A stretch of 40,456 nucleotides of DNA from Sporosarcina koreensis (GTDB lineage Bacteria; Bacillota; Bacilli; Bacillales_A; Planococcaceae): the NCBI RefSeq assembly GCF_001531445.1, contig NZ_LQYA01000195.1, positions 20,230 to 60,685 of the forward strand, given 5' to 3'. The position numbers and the translations under genes were made by a program. Position 1 is the stretch's first letter. Each line of letters starts with the position of its first letter. This document shows positions 7,780 through 16,187 of this stretch, one piece after another. The notes under the pieces were generated by a model. It did no database searches and was not told the origin of the DNA. It saw nothing but the letters and a program-made list of their open reading frames with translations.

Positions 7780-8712
7780 TTAATTTTTCATGAACGCCGC
7801 AATTGCTTCATTCACAAAATAAGCGCCGAGCTTCACAGTCTTCCCGTTTTCATCCAAAGCGGGATTCACTTCACAAATGTCGAATGACCGGGTCTTTTCA
7901 TGCCCAGTGACCTTTCGGATAATCGCGCGCACGGTAGACGGCTCAATTCCGAACGGGGAAGTCGCGCTTACGCCTGGGGCAAACGCCGCATTCAAGACGT
8001 CAGTACATAACGTCAACATCACTGCATCATGCTTGTCCATGAAGGCATCCAATGAATCCATCAAATTTTCGAGCTGGCCGGGGATCATTTCATCCTCATG
8101 TATGTATGTGGCGCCAAGCAGATCGGCACGGTCGAACAGTTCCTGCGTATTCCCGTACCGCTGGATGCCTGTGACAAAATAGCTCGCATTCGCATCATTC
8201 TCCAAAATCTGTCTAAACATCGTGCCAGAAGACGACTGCTCGTCGTAAGGCCGCAAATCGAAATGGGCATCTATGTTGACGATGCCAAGAGAGGCGTCCG
8301 GACCTAGGAATTCACGGACCCCCAGATAATGACCGTACAGGGTTTCATGCCCGCCGCCGAGAATGATTGGTGTCACCCTGTTTGAAAGCAGCGTTCCTAC
8401 CGCCTTTCCCAGTTGAATCTGGGCAGCTTCCAACTCTGCGCCTATACAAGCAATGTTGCCGACGTCAAATAGCTGGGTAGTTTCAGGGAATCTCCACGGC
8501 AGATTTGCCAGCCCGGTGCGCAATGCGTTAGGAGCTTTTGCCGAGCCGAGCCGCCCTTTATTCCGCCGGACGCCTTCCTCGCATTCAAATCCGATAATGG
8601 CACACCCGTCCTTCGCCGCATGCATATCTACCGTTTCGACAACTTGATGATAACGGAAAGTCGCTCGGTCTGCCACATCATCAATCCTTCCTGTCCAAAT
8701 GGATTCATTCAT
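7780..8712 (-). CDS. hutG: Formimidoylglutamase HutG
   Basis: A 310-residue ureohydrolase-fold enzyme that hydrolyses N-formimidoyl-glutamate to glutamate and formamide, the last step of one histidine degradation route. Manganese-site motifs are GGGHETLYGH, NIDAHFDLR and a CTDVLNAAFAPGVSA segment. The usual DxD of the last motif reads C-T-D here, which may be normal for HutG of this group; I could not check this. ATG at 8712 gives good spacing from AAAGGG; an ATG three codons upstream abuts that site. It is separated from hutU and hutI by about 4.5 kb and is divergent from an AraC-type regulator that may control it. Confidence 0.9.
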   Translation of the reverse strand: MNESIWTGRIDDVADRATFRYHQVVETVDMHAAKDGCAIIGFECEEGVRRNKGRLGSAKAPNALRTGLANLPWRFPETTQLFDVGNIACIGAELEAAQIQLGKAVGTLLSNRVTPIILGGGHETLYGHYLGVREFLGPDASLGIVNIDAHFDLRPYDEQSSSGTMFRQILENDANASYFVTGIQRYGNTQELFDRADLLGATYIHEDEMIPGQLENLMDSLDAFMDKHDAVMLTLCTDVLNAAFAPGVSATSPFGIEPSTVRAIIRKVTGHEKTRSFDICEVNPALDENGKTVKLGAYFVNEAIAAFMKN

Positions 8713-8804
8713 AACCCTCATCCCTTTCCAAAGAAGACTTCTTGCCTTCAGTATATAGCTAGATTATGATTATTCCAACTATCGATTGAGAAGAGGTTGA
8801 TATT
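8713..8804. promoter_or_regulatory. Divergent promoter region between hutG and the AraC-type regulator
   Basis: This 92-bp spacer separates the two divergent starts and must hold both promoters. It is AT-rich around 8750-8780 (TATATAGCTAGATTATGATTA). I could not assign -35/-10 pairs with confidence. The layout is the common arrangement in which a regulator controls its divergent target. Confidence 0.5.
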
Positions 8805-10226
8805 ATGAAAATCCGACTGCTCATCAAAGACCCACTCGAAGCGCAAGGGCTGAAATGGCTGCTTACATCCCAATGGAATGACGTCCAAGTGGATATTGCG
8901 GAGGGGACTGACGCTGCCGACGACGCATACCTCTACATCATCGACATGACCTACATCATGACAGCGGAATTCGAACTGCCGCCTCACGCAATCTGGCTCG
9001 GCATTTCCTCCGAAAGGACATTCCAAACAGTCTACAAAGCACTCTCCCTAAAAGCGGAAGACATCCTCTTCCGGCCATTCCAGCCCGACCGGCTCGTCAA
9101 ACAAGTCCAGCAAATCCGCTTCCGTTGGCGGAATGAAAAGACGCAGCTAAAAGGCCCCGTCCAACCGAGGGAAGCAGTCGTCACATACGAAGACTTTCTC
9201 ATCGGCGAGACAAAGGCGGAAACCCCAGTGCTTTTCAGTTTAATCGCGCCATCGCGGTTGGAGGAGCTCAACCATCTCGTCCGCGAACTCGAATTGCACG
9301 ATTTTCCGCTCGTATATAATATTTTCCCGTTTTCAGATTTTGTGTTAGTCGTCCATAAATTGAAAGATCTTCACGTTCTTCATGAAGCATATTCGATCTT
9401 TTTTGCCCAATGGAAACGCCAATCGGACGCATTGCTGACGATTTATTTGCATGCGGATGAAAACAGGACGTACCGCGAACTTTATAAAAAAATGCGCAAG
9501 TATCACGAGCGGATCTTCTATGACGGCTATGATATTCTGACGATCGAGCAGGACGATCTTCATTGGCGTGACATGGATCCGTTTTTATCACCGCTCGAGC
9601 AGCGGAAATGGGTGGAGATGCTTGAGAAACGGCAGATGGCAGAAATCCGAGAGTGGATGGAACAGGATTTCCTGACGCTTGAATCGCCATTCCCAGATCC
9701 TGAAATGGTCCGTGTCAGGTTGACGAGTATACTCGCGCAAATCCGACGGTATATGACCGCAAAATCATTGAAGTCGCAGGCAGTGGAAAAGGCGTACCAT
9801 GCATTGTTTGAAACGGTCATCCGCGAGCCGGTCATGTACCATATCATTCAATCCTTCATCGGGTTCATTGTGGAATTGCTGCAGTCTTCCGCCGGTCAAT
9901 CGCATCGCGAAGGCAGCTTGGTCGAAAAAGTCCAGGAACGGATTGCGGCAAATTATTGGGATGCTTCCTGGAGTTTGGCGGCGTGCGCCGACGAGTTGAA
10001 GTTTCACAAAAGCACGTTAAGCCGCAAGTTTGCGAAGGAGGCAGGGGAGCCTTTCAGCGAGGCATTGCTGAAAATGCGCATTGAGGAAGCGAAGCGTCTG
10101 TTGACGGAAACCGACCTTCCCGTTGCGGAAGTGTCAAAATCTGCAGGCTTCACGCATTCCACATATTTTAGCCGACGGTTCAAAGAGGAGACGGGGATGA
10201 CGCCTTATCAGTTCAGGATGAGGTAG
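8805..10226 (+). CDS. AraC-family regulator with a receiver-like N-terminus
   Basis: A 473-residue cytoplasmic regulator. The C-terminal ~100 residues are a double helix-turn-helix AraC/XylS domain (SLAACADELKFHKSTLSRKF, then VAEVSKSAGFTHSTYFSRRF, ending MTPYQFRMR). The N-terminal ~110 residues look like a response-regulator receiver: a hydrophobic strand ending IKDP at residues 7-10, IIDM with Asp47 at the phosphorylation position, GISS, and FRPF where active receivers have KPF. The acidic pocket and the conserved lysine are therefore incomplete, which suggests a phosphorylation-independent pseudo-receiver. The ~250-residue middle region is unassigned. No histidine kinase is nearby. Its divergent position suggests control of hutG and perhaps of hutUI. 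Confidence 0.85.
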   Translation: MKIRLLIKDPLEAQGLKWLLTSQWNDVQVDIAEGTDAADDAYLYIIDMTYIMTAEFELPPHAIWLGISSERTFQTVYKALSLKAEDILFRPFQPDRLVKQVQQIRFRWRNEKTQLKGPVQPREAVVTYEDFLIGETKAETPVLFSLIAPSRLEELNHLVRELELHDFPLVYNIFPFSDFVLVVHKLKDLHVLHEAYSIFFAQWKRQSDALLTIYLHADENRTYRELYKKMRKYHERIFYDGYDILTIEQDDLHWRDMDPFLSPLEQRKWVEMLEKRQMAEIREWMEQDFLTLESPFPDPEMVRVRLTSILAQIRRYMTAKSLKSQAVEKAYHALFETVIREPVMYHIIQSFIGFIVELLQSSAGQSHREGSLVEKVQERIAANYWDASWSLAACADELKFHKSTLSRKFAKEAGEPFSEALLKMRIEEAKRLLTETDLPVAEVSKSAGFTHSTYFSRRFKEETGMTPYQFRMR

Positions 10227-10231
10227 AGAGT

Positions 10232-10277
10232 GAGTGAAAGAAAAAGCAGTGAAGAATGGAAATTGCTTTTCACCAAC
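10232..10277 (+). terminator. Weak hairpin after the AraC-type regulator
   Basis: An imperfect inverted repeat (GTGAAAGAAAAAGCA with TTGCTTTTCAC) lies just after the stop codon. There is no long T-run, so it is only a possible terminator. Confidence 0.35.
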
Positions 10278-10341
10278 AATCTAGGGACAAATTGTTTAAC
10301 GGTGGTTTGAATAGATAGAGACAAAGAATAGGAAGTGCGAA

Positions 10342-11151
10342 ATGGGATATGATTGGGAAACGTGTTCCCCTGAAGTAAAGGACTTTATTTGCGACGTTAA
10401 AAAAGGTATTCAAAAGATTATAATAGAAGATTTTGTTGGTTTTTATATACACGGTTCTTTGGCAATGGGAGGATTTAATCCGAATAGTAGCGATATCGAT
10501 ATTCTCGTTGTTACAAACAAGGCAATGGATGTTAAAGTTAAAAGGCTATTAGCACAGTTCTTCTTGGGATATTCAAATTCCCCATTCCCAGTGGAAATTA
10601 GTTTTTTAAACAAAAATCAGTTAAAGGACTGGCAGCATCCTTGTCCATTTGATTTTCATTATAGTGAATTTTGGAGAGAACGGTATCAAGATGATTTGAT
10701 ATGGAATACATTCAAATTTTTAAATAAAGATAGTAGCATTGATGCAGACTTGGCGGCTCATATTACAATAACCAACCACAGGGGTATATGTGTAGATGGT
10801 GATTCTATTGATAAGGTATTTCCAATAGTTCCGAGAAAAGATTATATCTCTTCAATAGCGGCTGATTTTCTGGACTGTTTGCGGAATATTGAAGATGAAC
10901 CGGTTTATTGTTCACTAAACTTAATGAGGGTATTTTGGTATTTAAAAGAAGGGGTTATTTCATCGAAGCAAGAAGCCGGTAACTGGGGGCTAAAGATATT
11001 GCCGCAAGACTTGCAGATAACACTTAAAAAAGCGATTAATATCTACACGGGTAAGAAAGATAATAGTCCTTTTGTTAAAAATGAATTGTTCTTTTTAAGA
11101 GATTATATAGCTGAAAAGGTGGAATGCTTGTACAAAATAGAGCTTGAATAA
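10342..11151 (+). CDS. Aminoglycoside adenylyltransferase-like nucleotidyltransferase
   Basis: A 269-residue protein with the minimal nucleotidyltransferase signature: HGSLAMGGFNPNSSDIDILVV (residues 38-58) contains the GS and DxD catalytic elements, and a later Glu in FPVEISF fits the third carboxylate. The C-terminal part resembles the helical domain of AadA/ANT(9)-type streptomycin-spectinomycin adenylyltransferases. The gene is clearly more AT-rich than its neighbours and uses many AAA, TTT and ATA codons, which suggests later acquisition. ATG 10342 follows AGGAAG at 10329-10334. It is a single-gene unit closed by a strong terminator. Substrate and any resistance role are unproven; other small-molecule nucleotidylation is possible. 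Confidence 0.82.
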   Translation: MGYDWETCSPEVKDFICDVKKGIQKIIIEDFVGFYIHGSLAMGGFNPNSSDIDILVVTNKAMDVKVKRLLAQFFLGYSNSPFPVEISFLNKNQLKDWQHPCPFDFHYSEFWRERYQDDLIWNTFKFLNKDSSIDADLAAHITITNHRGICVDGDSIDKVFPIVPRKDYISSIAADFLDCLRNIEDEPVYCSLNLMRVFWYLKEGVISSKQEAGNWGLKILPQDLQITLKKAINIYTGKKDNSPFVKNELFFLRDYIAEKVECLYKIELE

Positions 11152-11205
11152 TTTACCGTAAAAGGACGCGATTGTGAAACAAACTACGCACATCTTCTGG
11201 AAATG

Positions 11206-11249
11206 AAGGACGTAAAAACTTTTAGATCTAAGAGTTTTACGTCCTTTTT
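11206..11249. terminator. Terminator after the nucleotidyltransferase gene
   Basis: A nearly perfect 40-bp palindrome (arms starting AAGGACGTAAAACT and ending AGTTTTACGTCCTT) is followed by TTTTT on the plus strand. The reverse direction, toward the ECF gene end, has a weaker T-run. Confidence 0.9.
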
Positions 11250-11347
11250 CTATTGCCGATTTACTATTAAAGTTTAATCTAATCGGACTATTTTTCATTT
11301 TTTATACCCGCCAACCGAACCGTTAGCTTTTCTTCACTGCATTCTAT

Positions 11348-11932
11348 TCAAAATTTCTTCTGGAAAAACGGTGTTTTTTTCAAAGCCAGGCAAAGCGGTA
11401 TGGCAATCAGCAGACCGACAGCGCTTTGAATGAGGTCACCCGGGATGGATGCCAGTGGCGCAACCCAGTTGTTGTACATAATTCCTTGCCCGATATAGTA
11501 CACGGCCAGCATGACCGGTGTGGATGCAACGGCTGCCAAGATGTTGAGTCGAACGCTATCTCCTCGGTGACCGTTCGACCAAGCGATCTTCCCGACGATA
11601 TAGCCTTGCAAAGCGCGGGCAACAATGGTCGTTGGCGCCCAAATGATCCAGCCGCCAAAAATATCGAACAAGCCCATCCCGATGGCTCCAGCCAACGCTC
11701 CCTTTTTCGGGCCGAATAAAATCGCAACGATGAAAAGTGCACCTGTCCCTAAATGGATCAAGCCGCCCTGACCGATCGGAAGTTTGATATTGATGAAGAC
11801 AGTTGATACGAGGACAAGCGTCGACAAAATGGCTGTAAGCACTAAATCAAATGTTTTTGCACGTGTTTTCGTTGTGGGTTGTATAATCACTAAGTCGGTT
11901 TCCGATTGTTTTTTGCGTTGTATGATTTGCAT
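11348..11932 (-). CDS. ECF transporter S component, probably for vitamin B6 (PdxU-like)
   Basis: A 194-residue integral membrane protein with about six hydrophobic helices, of the ECF-type S-component family that includes the riboflavin-, HMP- and pyridoxine-type binders. Typical segments are the INIKLPIGQGGLIHLGTGALFIVAIL region near residue 45 (split here by function, not by a gap) and FGPKKGALAGAIGMGLFDIFGG. It would capture a vitamin and work with a shared EcfAAT module that is not in the window. The divergent gene is a pyridoxal kinase, so pyridoxine or pyridoxal is the likely substrate. I chose ATG 11932 (GAGGAAG upstream); the frame stays open 28 codons further, but that part is hydrophilic and unlike the family. 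Confidence 0.83.
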   Translation of the reverse strand: MQIIQRKKQSETDLVIIQPTTKTRAKTFDLVLTAILSTLVLVSTVFINIKLPIGQGGLIHLGTGALFIVAILFGPKKGALAGAIGMGLFDIFGGWIIWAPTTIVARALQGYIVGKIAWSNGHRGDSVRLNILAAVASTPVMLAVYYIGQGIMYNNWVAPLASIPGDLIQSAVGLLIAIPLCLALKKTPFFQKKF

Positions 11933-12134
11933 ATGCGAATCCACTTCCTCACTACATGGAATTTTGATACCTTTCATTTTACTGGAGGTCTGACCATTAC
12001 AAAAGTGCCAGTTCACTGAAAGTAATAGGGGTCAGATAGTGGAGAGGAAATTGTGTTTCTTTGTATTCGTGCTTTTCCCTTCTTGTGGTACGATGGAGGA
12101 AGTGCAAGTATCGACGTGTTAGGTGGGAATTTTA

Positions 12135-12980
12135 ATGAAAAAAGTTGCGGTCATCCAAGACATGTCATCCTTCGGAAAGTGCTCGCTTACAGCGGCTATC
12201 CCGGTCTTATCCGTGATGGGGGTGCAGGCAGTGCCGCTGCCGACTGCCATATTGACGTCGCAAACAGAGTATCCGAGCTATTATTGTGAGGATTTGACAT
12301 CTAAAATGCATCATTTTGTAGACGAGTGGAGCAAGTTGGGCGCTGCTTTTGACGGCATTCATACGGGTTTTGTGACAGGCAAAGAGCAAATCGAAAATAT
12401 CTTTTCATTTTTACATACATTTTACAAGGAAGAGACAACGCTTCTTGTCGATCCGGTAATGGGCGATCGGGGAGAGATGTATGACGTTTTTTCGGATGAG
12501 CTGATTGGCTATATGAAGGAACTTGTGAAGCGAGCGGATATCATTACGCCTAACGTAACGGAGTGCTGTCTACTGACGGGTCTGTCTTATGATAGTTTGC
12601 AAAATTATCAGGCTAATGAGGATTATTTATCCGCGATTGAGGAAGTGGGGCGGCAGTTGCAGTCGTCAACAAACGCGAAAGTCATCATTACCGGCTTGAA
12701 TCCGCCAGCTATTTCGGAAACAAGATACGTCGGCAATATGTTTATCGAAGGATCCCGCACCTTTCACAGTCTTCAGGAATATAACGGAAAAAGCTATTCC
12801 GGAACGGGTGATTTATTTGCATCCGTCATTATGGGCGGCATGATGCGCGGCCAAGACGTCGCAGAGACAATGGAGCTTGCGGAGAAATTTTTATCTGCCG
12901 CAATCGAAGCGACCGTGAAGGAACGGATTATAAGCCAAGACGGTGTGAATTTCGAAACGTTTTTAGGGATGTTGCTTTAA
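12135..12980 (+). CDS. pdxK: Pyridoxal/pyridoxamine kinase
   Basis: A 281-residue ribokinase-fold kinase that phosphorylates B6 vitamers with ATP in the salvage pathway to pyridoxal phosphate. Visible features are the N-terminal IQDMSSFGKCSLTAAIP segment, VDPVMGDRGEMY for metal and phosphate contacts, ITPNVTE, and the catalytic anion-hole motif SGTGDLF near residue 221. ATG 12135 follows AGGTGG at 12121-12126; the GTG at 12123 overlaps that site and is rejected. The gene is divergent from the ECF S component across about 200 bp, so uptake and phosphorylation trapping of B6 probably go together. The symbol pdxY would be equally acceptable. Confidence 0.9.
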   Translation: MKKVAVIQDMSSFGKCSLTAAIPVLSVMGVQAVPLPTAILTSQTEYPSYYCEDLTSKMHHFVDEWSKLGAAFDGIHTGFVTGKEQIENIFSFLHTFYKEETTLLVDPVMGDRGEMYDVFSDELIGYMKELVKRADIITPNVTECCLLTGLSYDSLQNYQANEDYLSAIEEVGRQLQSSTNAKVIITGLNPPAISETRYVGNMFIEGSRTFHSLQEYNGKSYSGTGDLFASVIMGGMMRGQDVAETMELAEKFLSAAIEATVKERIISQDGVNFETFLGMLL

Positions 12981-12982
12981 TA

Positions 12983-13029
12983 GAGTGAACTGTTTCTTGG
13001 TAGGTCGAGAAATGGTTCACTCTTTTATT
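12983..13029 (+). terminator. Rho-independent terminator after pdxK
   Basis: GAGTGAAC pairs with GTTCACTC, extended by TTTCT/AGAAA around a small mismatch, and is followed by TTTTATT. It separates pdxK from the hutU transcription unit. Confidence 0.88.
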
Positions 13030-13101
13030 CGATAGTAATGAAAATTAAATTCGTCAAAATTATTCACAAAATAAATATTGATTAGTCAATAAAGTATAGT
13101 T

Positions 13102-13129
13102 TTGCAATTAATTCATAAACAATTATCTG
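13102..13129 (+). promoter_or_regulatory. Candidate hutU promoter
   Basis: TTGCAA at 13102 and a weak TATCTG at 13124 are spaced 16 bp in a very AT-rich 145-bp spacer upstream of hutU. An alternative -10 (TAGAAT) lies near 13140. Neither is strong, as expected for an activated or repressed catabolic promoter. Confidence 0.35.
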
Positions 13130-13175
13130 AACCTTCCATATAGAATGATAGTAACGAAAGGGAGGTCATCAGAAA

Positions 13176-14840
13176 ATGAAAGCGGATACAGTGGAGAAAG
13201 TCGTTCAATATACAGGCACTGAATTGAATACGAAGGGGTGGCAACAGGAGGCGGCGCTTCGGATGCTTATGAATAATTTGCATCCTGATGTGGCGGAGCA
13301 TCCTGAGAAGCTCGTCGTTTATGGGGGAATCGGAAAGGCGGCGCGCAACTGGGAAAGCTTTGACGCCATTGTCCGTTCTTTGAAGGAACTTGAGAATGAT
13401 GAAACATTATTGATCCAATCGGGTAAACCGGTTGCAATTTTTAAATCACATACAGACGCACCTCGCGTGTTGATTGCCAACTCGAATATCGTTCCGGCTT
13501 ACGCCAATTGGGATACGTTCCATGAGCTCGACAAGAAGGGCTTGATGATGTACGGACAAATGACGGCGGGCAGCTGGATTTATATCGGGTCGCAAGGAAT
13601 CGTGCAAGGGACGTATGAAACGTTTGCAGAGCTTGCGAAACAGCATTTCGGAGAGTCATTGAAAGGGACGATCACGTTGACGGCAGGTCTCGGCGGCATG
13701 GGCGGTGCGCAGCCATTGGCGGTGACGATGGCAGGCGGCGTCTGCATCGGCATCGAAGTCGATGAAACGCGAATCGATCGCCGAATTGAAACACGCTACA
13801 CGGATGTCAAAACGGACTCCCTTGATGAAGCGATCCGTTTAGCGGAAGAGGCGAAGGCCGAAGGGAAGGCGCTATCAATCGGTCTTCTCGGGAATGCGGC
13901 GGATGTATTGCCAGAAATGATTGCGCGTGGGTTCAATCCGGATGTATTGACGGATCAAACGTCTGCGCATGACCCGTTGAATGGCTATATTCCATCCGGC
14001 ATGTCGCTTGAAGAGGCGGCGGAACTTCGTGCTGCGGATCCGGATGAGTACGTGACAAGTTCGAAAGCTTCGATGGCGAAACATGTTGCGGCGATGATCG
14101 AGATGATGGATAAAGGCGCTATCACATTCGACTACGGGAACAATATCCGTCAAGTGGCGAAGGATGAAGGCGTTGAAAGGGCCTTTGACTTCCCTGGATT
14201 CGTTCCGGCGTATATCCGTCCGCAATTCTGCGAAGGGAAAGGACCTTTCCGCTGGGTGGCGCTTTCCGGAGACCCGGAAGATATCCGGAAAACGGATAAA
14301 GTCATTTTACGCGAATTCAGCTACAATACGCATCTTTGCAATTGGATCCGAATGGCGCAGGAAAAAATTCAGTTCCAAGGGCTTCCTTCAAGGATTTGCT
14401 GGTTAGGATACGGCGAACGTGCACGTTTCGGGAAGATCATCAACGACATGGTCGCAAGCGGCGAATTAAGTGCGCCGATCGTCATCGGGCGTGATCACCT
14501 CGATTCAGGTTCAGTTGCTTCTCCGAACCGTGAGACAGAAGCTATGAAGGACGGCTCGGATGTTGTTTCCGACTGGCCGATCTTAAACGCGATGATTAAC
14601 GCGGTCGGGGGGGCGACTTGGGTGTCTGTCCATCATGGCGGTGGCGTTGGGATGGGGTATTCCCAGCATGCGGGCATGGTGATTGTCGCGGATGGAACGA
14701 AGGAAGCGGAAGTGCGACTTGAGCGTGTGTTGACTTCGGATCCTGGAATGGGAATCGCACGACATGTCGATGCGGGCTATGATCTCGCGATTCAAACAGC
14801 GAAGGAAAAAGGGGTAAACATCCCTATGATGGAAGGATGA
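13176..14840 (+). CDS. hutU: Urocanate hydratase HutU
   Basis: A 554-residue cytosolic NAD+-dependent enzyme that converts urocanate to imidazolone propionate, the second step of histidine degradation. Homology to urocanases runs over the full length: [16 protein letters not shown] near residue 48, the NAD-binding [14 protein letters not shown] segment, [16 protein letters not shown], and the C-terminal [19 protein letters not shown]. The start has a good GGGAGG site at 13160-13165. hutI overlaps its end, so they are co-expressed. No hutH is in the window, so the first enzyme must be encoded elsewhere. Confidence 0.97.
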   Translation: MKADTVEKVVQYTGTELNTKGWQQEAALRMLMNNLHPDVAEHPEKLVVYGGIGKAARNWESFDAIVRSLKELENDETLLIQSGKPVAIFKSHTDAPRVLIANSNIVPAYANWDTFHELDKKGLMMYGQMTAGSWIYIGSQGIVQGTYETFAELAKQHFGESLKGTITLTAGLGGMGGAQPLAVTMAGGVCIGIEVDETRIDRRIETRYTDVKTDSLDEAIRLAEEAKAEGKALSIGLLGNAADVLPEMIARGFNPDVLTDQTSAHDPLNGYIPSGMSLEEAAELRAADPDEYVTSSKASMAKHVAAMIEMMDKGAITFDYGNNIRQVAKDEGVERAFDFPGFVPAYIRPQFCEGKGPFRWVALSGDPEDIRKTDKVILREFSYNTHLCNWIRMAQEKIQFQGLPSRICWLGYGERARFGKIINDMVASGELSAPIVIGRDHLDSGSVASPNRETEAMKDGSDVVSDWPILNAMINAVGGATWVSVHHGGGVGMGYSQHAGMVIVADGTKEAEVRLERVLTSDPGMGIARHVDAGYDLAIQTAKEKGVNIPMMEG

Positions 14841-16099
14841 AAATCTTGAAACCAATCTGGATCAAACATGCAGCACAACTGGCGACAATTGCGGGTGAAA
14901 ACGGGCCGCGTAAACGCAAGGAAATGTCCGAACTAGGCATTATCGAAGACGGCAGTGTGTGGATTGAAAATGGCGTCATTGCAGCGATCGGGACGACCGA
15001 GGAATTGGAGCGCCAGTACAGTGAGCGGGCTTCGGAAGCGGATATCATTGACGCAACGGGCCGTCTCGTAACGCCTGGCCTCGTTGATCCGCATACGCAT
15101 GTTGCTTATGGCGGCAGCCGAGAGCGTGAATTTGAAATGCGTCTTGAGGGTGCGACGTATATGGAAATCATGAATGCGGGCGGCGGCATCCATGCGACAA
15201 CGCGGATGACGCGTGAAGCGACAGAAGATGAACTCGTGGAGCAAACATTGCGCAGATTGGATTCATTCCTAAAGCACGGTGTCACAACTGTCGAAGGGAA
15301 AAGCGGTTATGGACTCGATCTTGAAACGGAGCTGAAGCAGCTGCGGACGATGAAGCGGTTGAATGAAATCCATCCGATCGACCTTGTGCCGACATTCATG
15401 GGTGCGCATGCCGTTCCGCAAGAATATAAAGGCAACGAAGATGAATATATTGATAGCATTATTAATGACATGCTTCCTGTCGTTGCGGAAGAGAAGCTTG
15501 CAGTTTTCAACGATGTGTTCTGCGAAGTTGGCGTGTTTACACCGGAGCAGTCGGAGCGTATTTTGGAGGCTGGAAAGAAACTCGGGTTGATTCCAAAAAT
15601 TCATGCGGACGAAATTGAGTCGTATGGTGGAGCAGAGCTTGCGGCGAAAGTCGGAGCCATTTCGGCGGAGCATCTATTGAAGGCGTCTGACGAAGGGATT
15701 AAGCAAATGGCAGAAGCGGGAGTAATCGCTTGTTTATTGCCGGCAACTGCTTTGTACTTGCGCGAAGATGCTGCTAAGGGACGGCAAATGGTCGATGAAG
15801 GGGTTGCAGTCGCCATTTCGACGGACTGCAATCCAGGTTCTTCACCGACGACTTCTATGCCGCTTGTCATGAATTTGGCGTGCATCTCGATGAGGTTGAC
15901 ACCTGCGGAAGTGCTTGTCGCGGCGACGATGAATGCCGCTTGCGCCATCCGGATGGAGGACAAAGTCGGTTCGCTCGAAGTCGGCAAGCAAGGGGATGTC
16001 GTCTTGTGGAACATCTCGAACTATCAGGAGCTTCAATATTTATTCGGCGTGAATCATGTCGATAAAGTGTGGAAAAAGGGAGAACAGGTCGTAGGTTGA
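14837..16099 (+). CDS. hutI: Imidazolonepropionase HutI
   Basis: A 420-residue amidohydrolase-superfamily enzyme that opens imidazolone propionate to N-formimidoyl-glutamate, the substrate of HutG. The metal-binding [19 protein letters not shown] segment lies near residue 76. KSGYGLD, the FMGAHAVP histidine, KIHADE and [11 protein letters not shown] follow in the expected order. ATG 14837 overlaps the hutU stop by 4 bp but directly abuts GGAAGG at 14831-14836. A TTG at 14846 has ideal 9-nt spacing and may be the true start. The length is normal for the family. Confidence 0.96.
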   Translation: MKILKPIWIKHAAQLATIAGENGPRKRKEMSELGIIEDGSVWIENGVIAAIGTTEELERQYSERASEADIIDATGRLVTPGLVDPHTHVAYGGSREREFEMRLEGATYMEIMNAGGGIHATTRMTREATEDELVEQTLRRLDSFLKHGVTTVEGKSGYGLDLETELKQLRTMKRLNEIHPIDLVPTFMGAHAVPQEYKGNEDEYIDSIINDMLPVVAEEKLAVFNDVFCEVGVFTPEQSERILEAGKKLGLIPKIHADEIESYGGAELAAKVGAISAEHLLKASDEGIKQMAEAGVIACLLPATALYLREDAAKGRQMVDEGVAVAISTDCNPGSSPTTSMPLVMNLACISMRLTPAEVLVAATMNAACAIRMEDKVGSLEVGKQGDVVLWNISNYQELQYLFGVNHVDKVWKKGEQVVG

Positions 16100-16103
16100 G
16101 ACC

Positions 16104-16146
16104 AGCCGTGGATGAACAGATTGGTGTTTCATTCACGGCTTTCCTT
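16104..16146 (+). terminator. Hairpin between hutI and the YjiH-type gene
   Basis: AGCCGTG pairs with CACGGCT, extended by GATGAA/TTTCAT-type pairs, and is followed by TTCCTTT. It may terminate most hutUI transcripts or act as a partial terminator that lowers expression of the next gene. Confidence 0.6.
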
Positions 16147-16187
16147 TAACGGAAGTTATTGGAACATTGAGAGAAGGGGGAAAGTTT

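Noticed and set aside
11933..12016. 28-residue N-terminal extension of the ECF S component
   Set aside because: The extra residues are hydrophilic, contain the likely ribosome-binding site and are not typical of the family.
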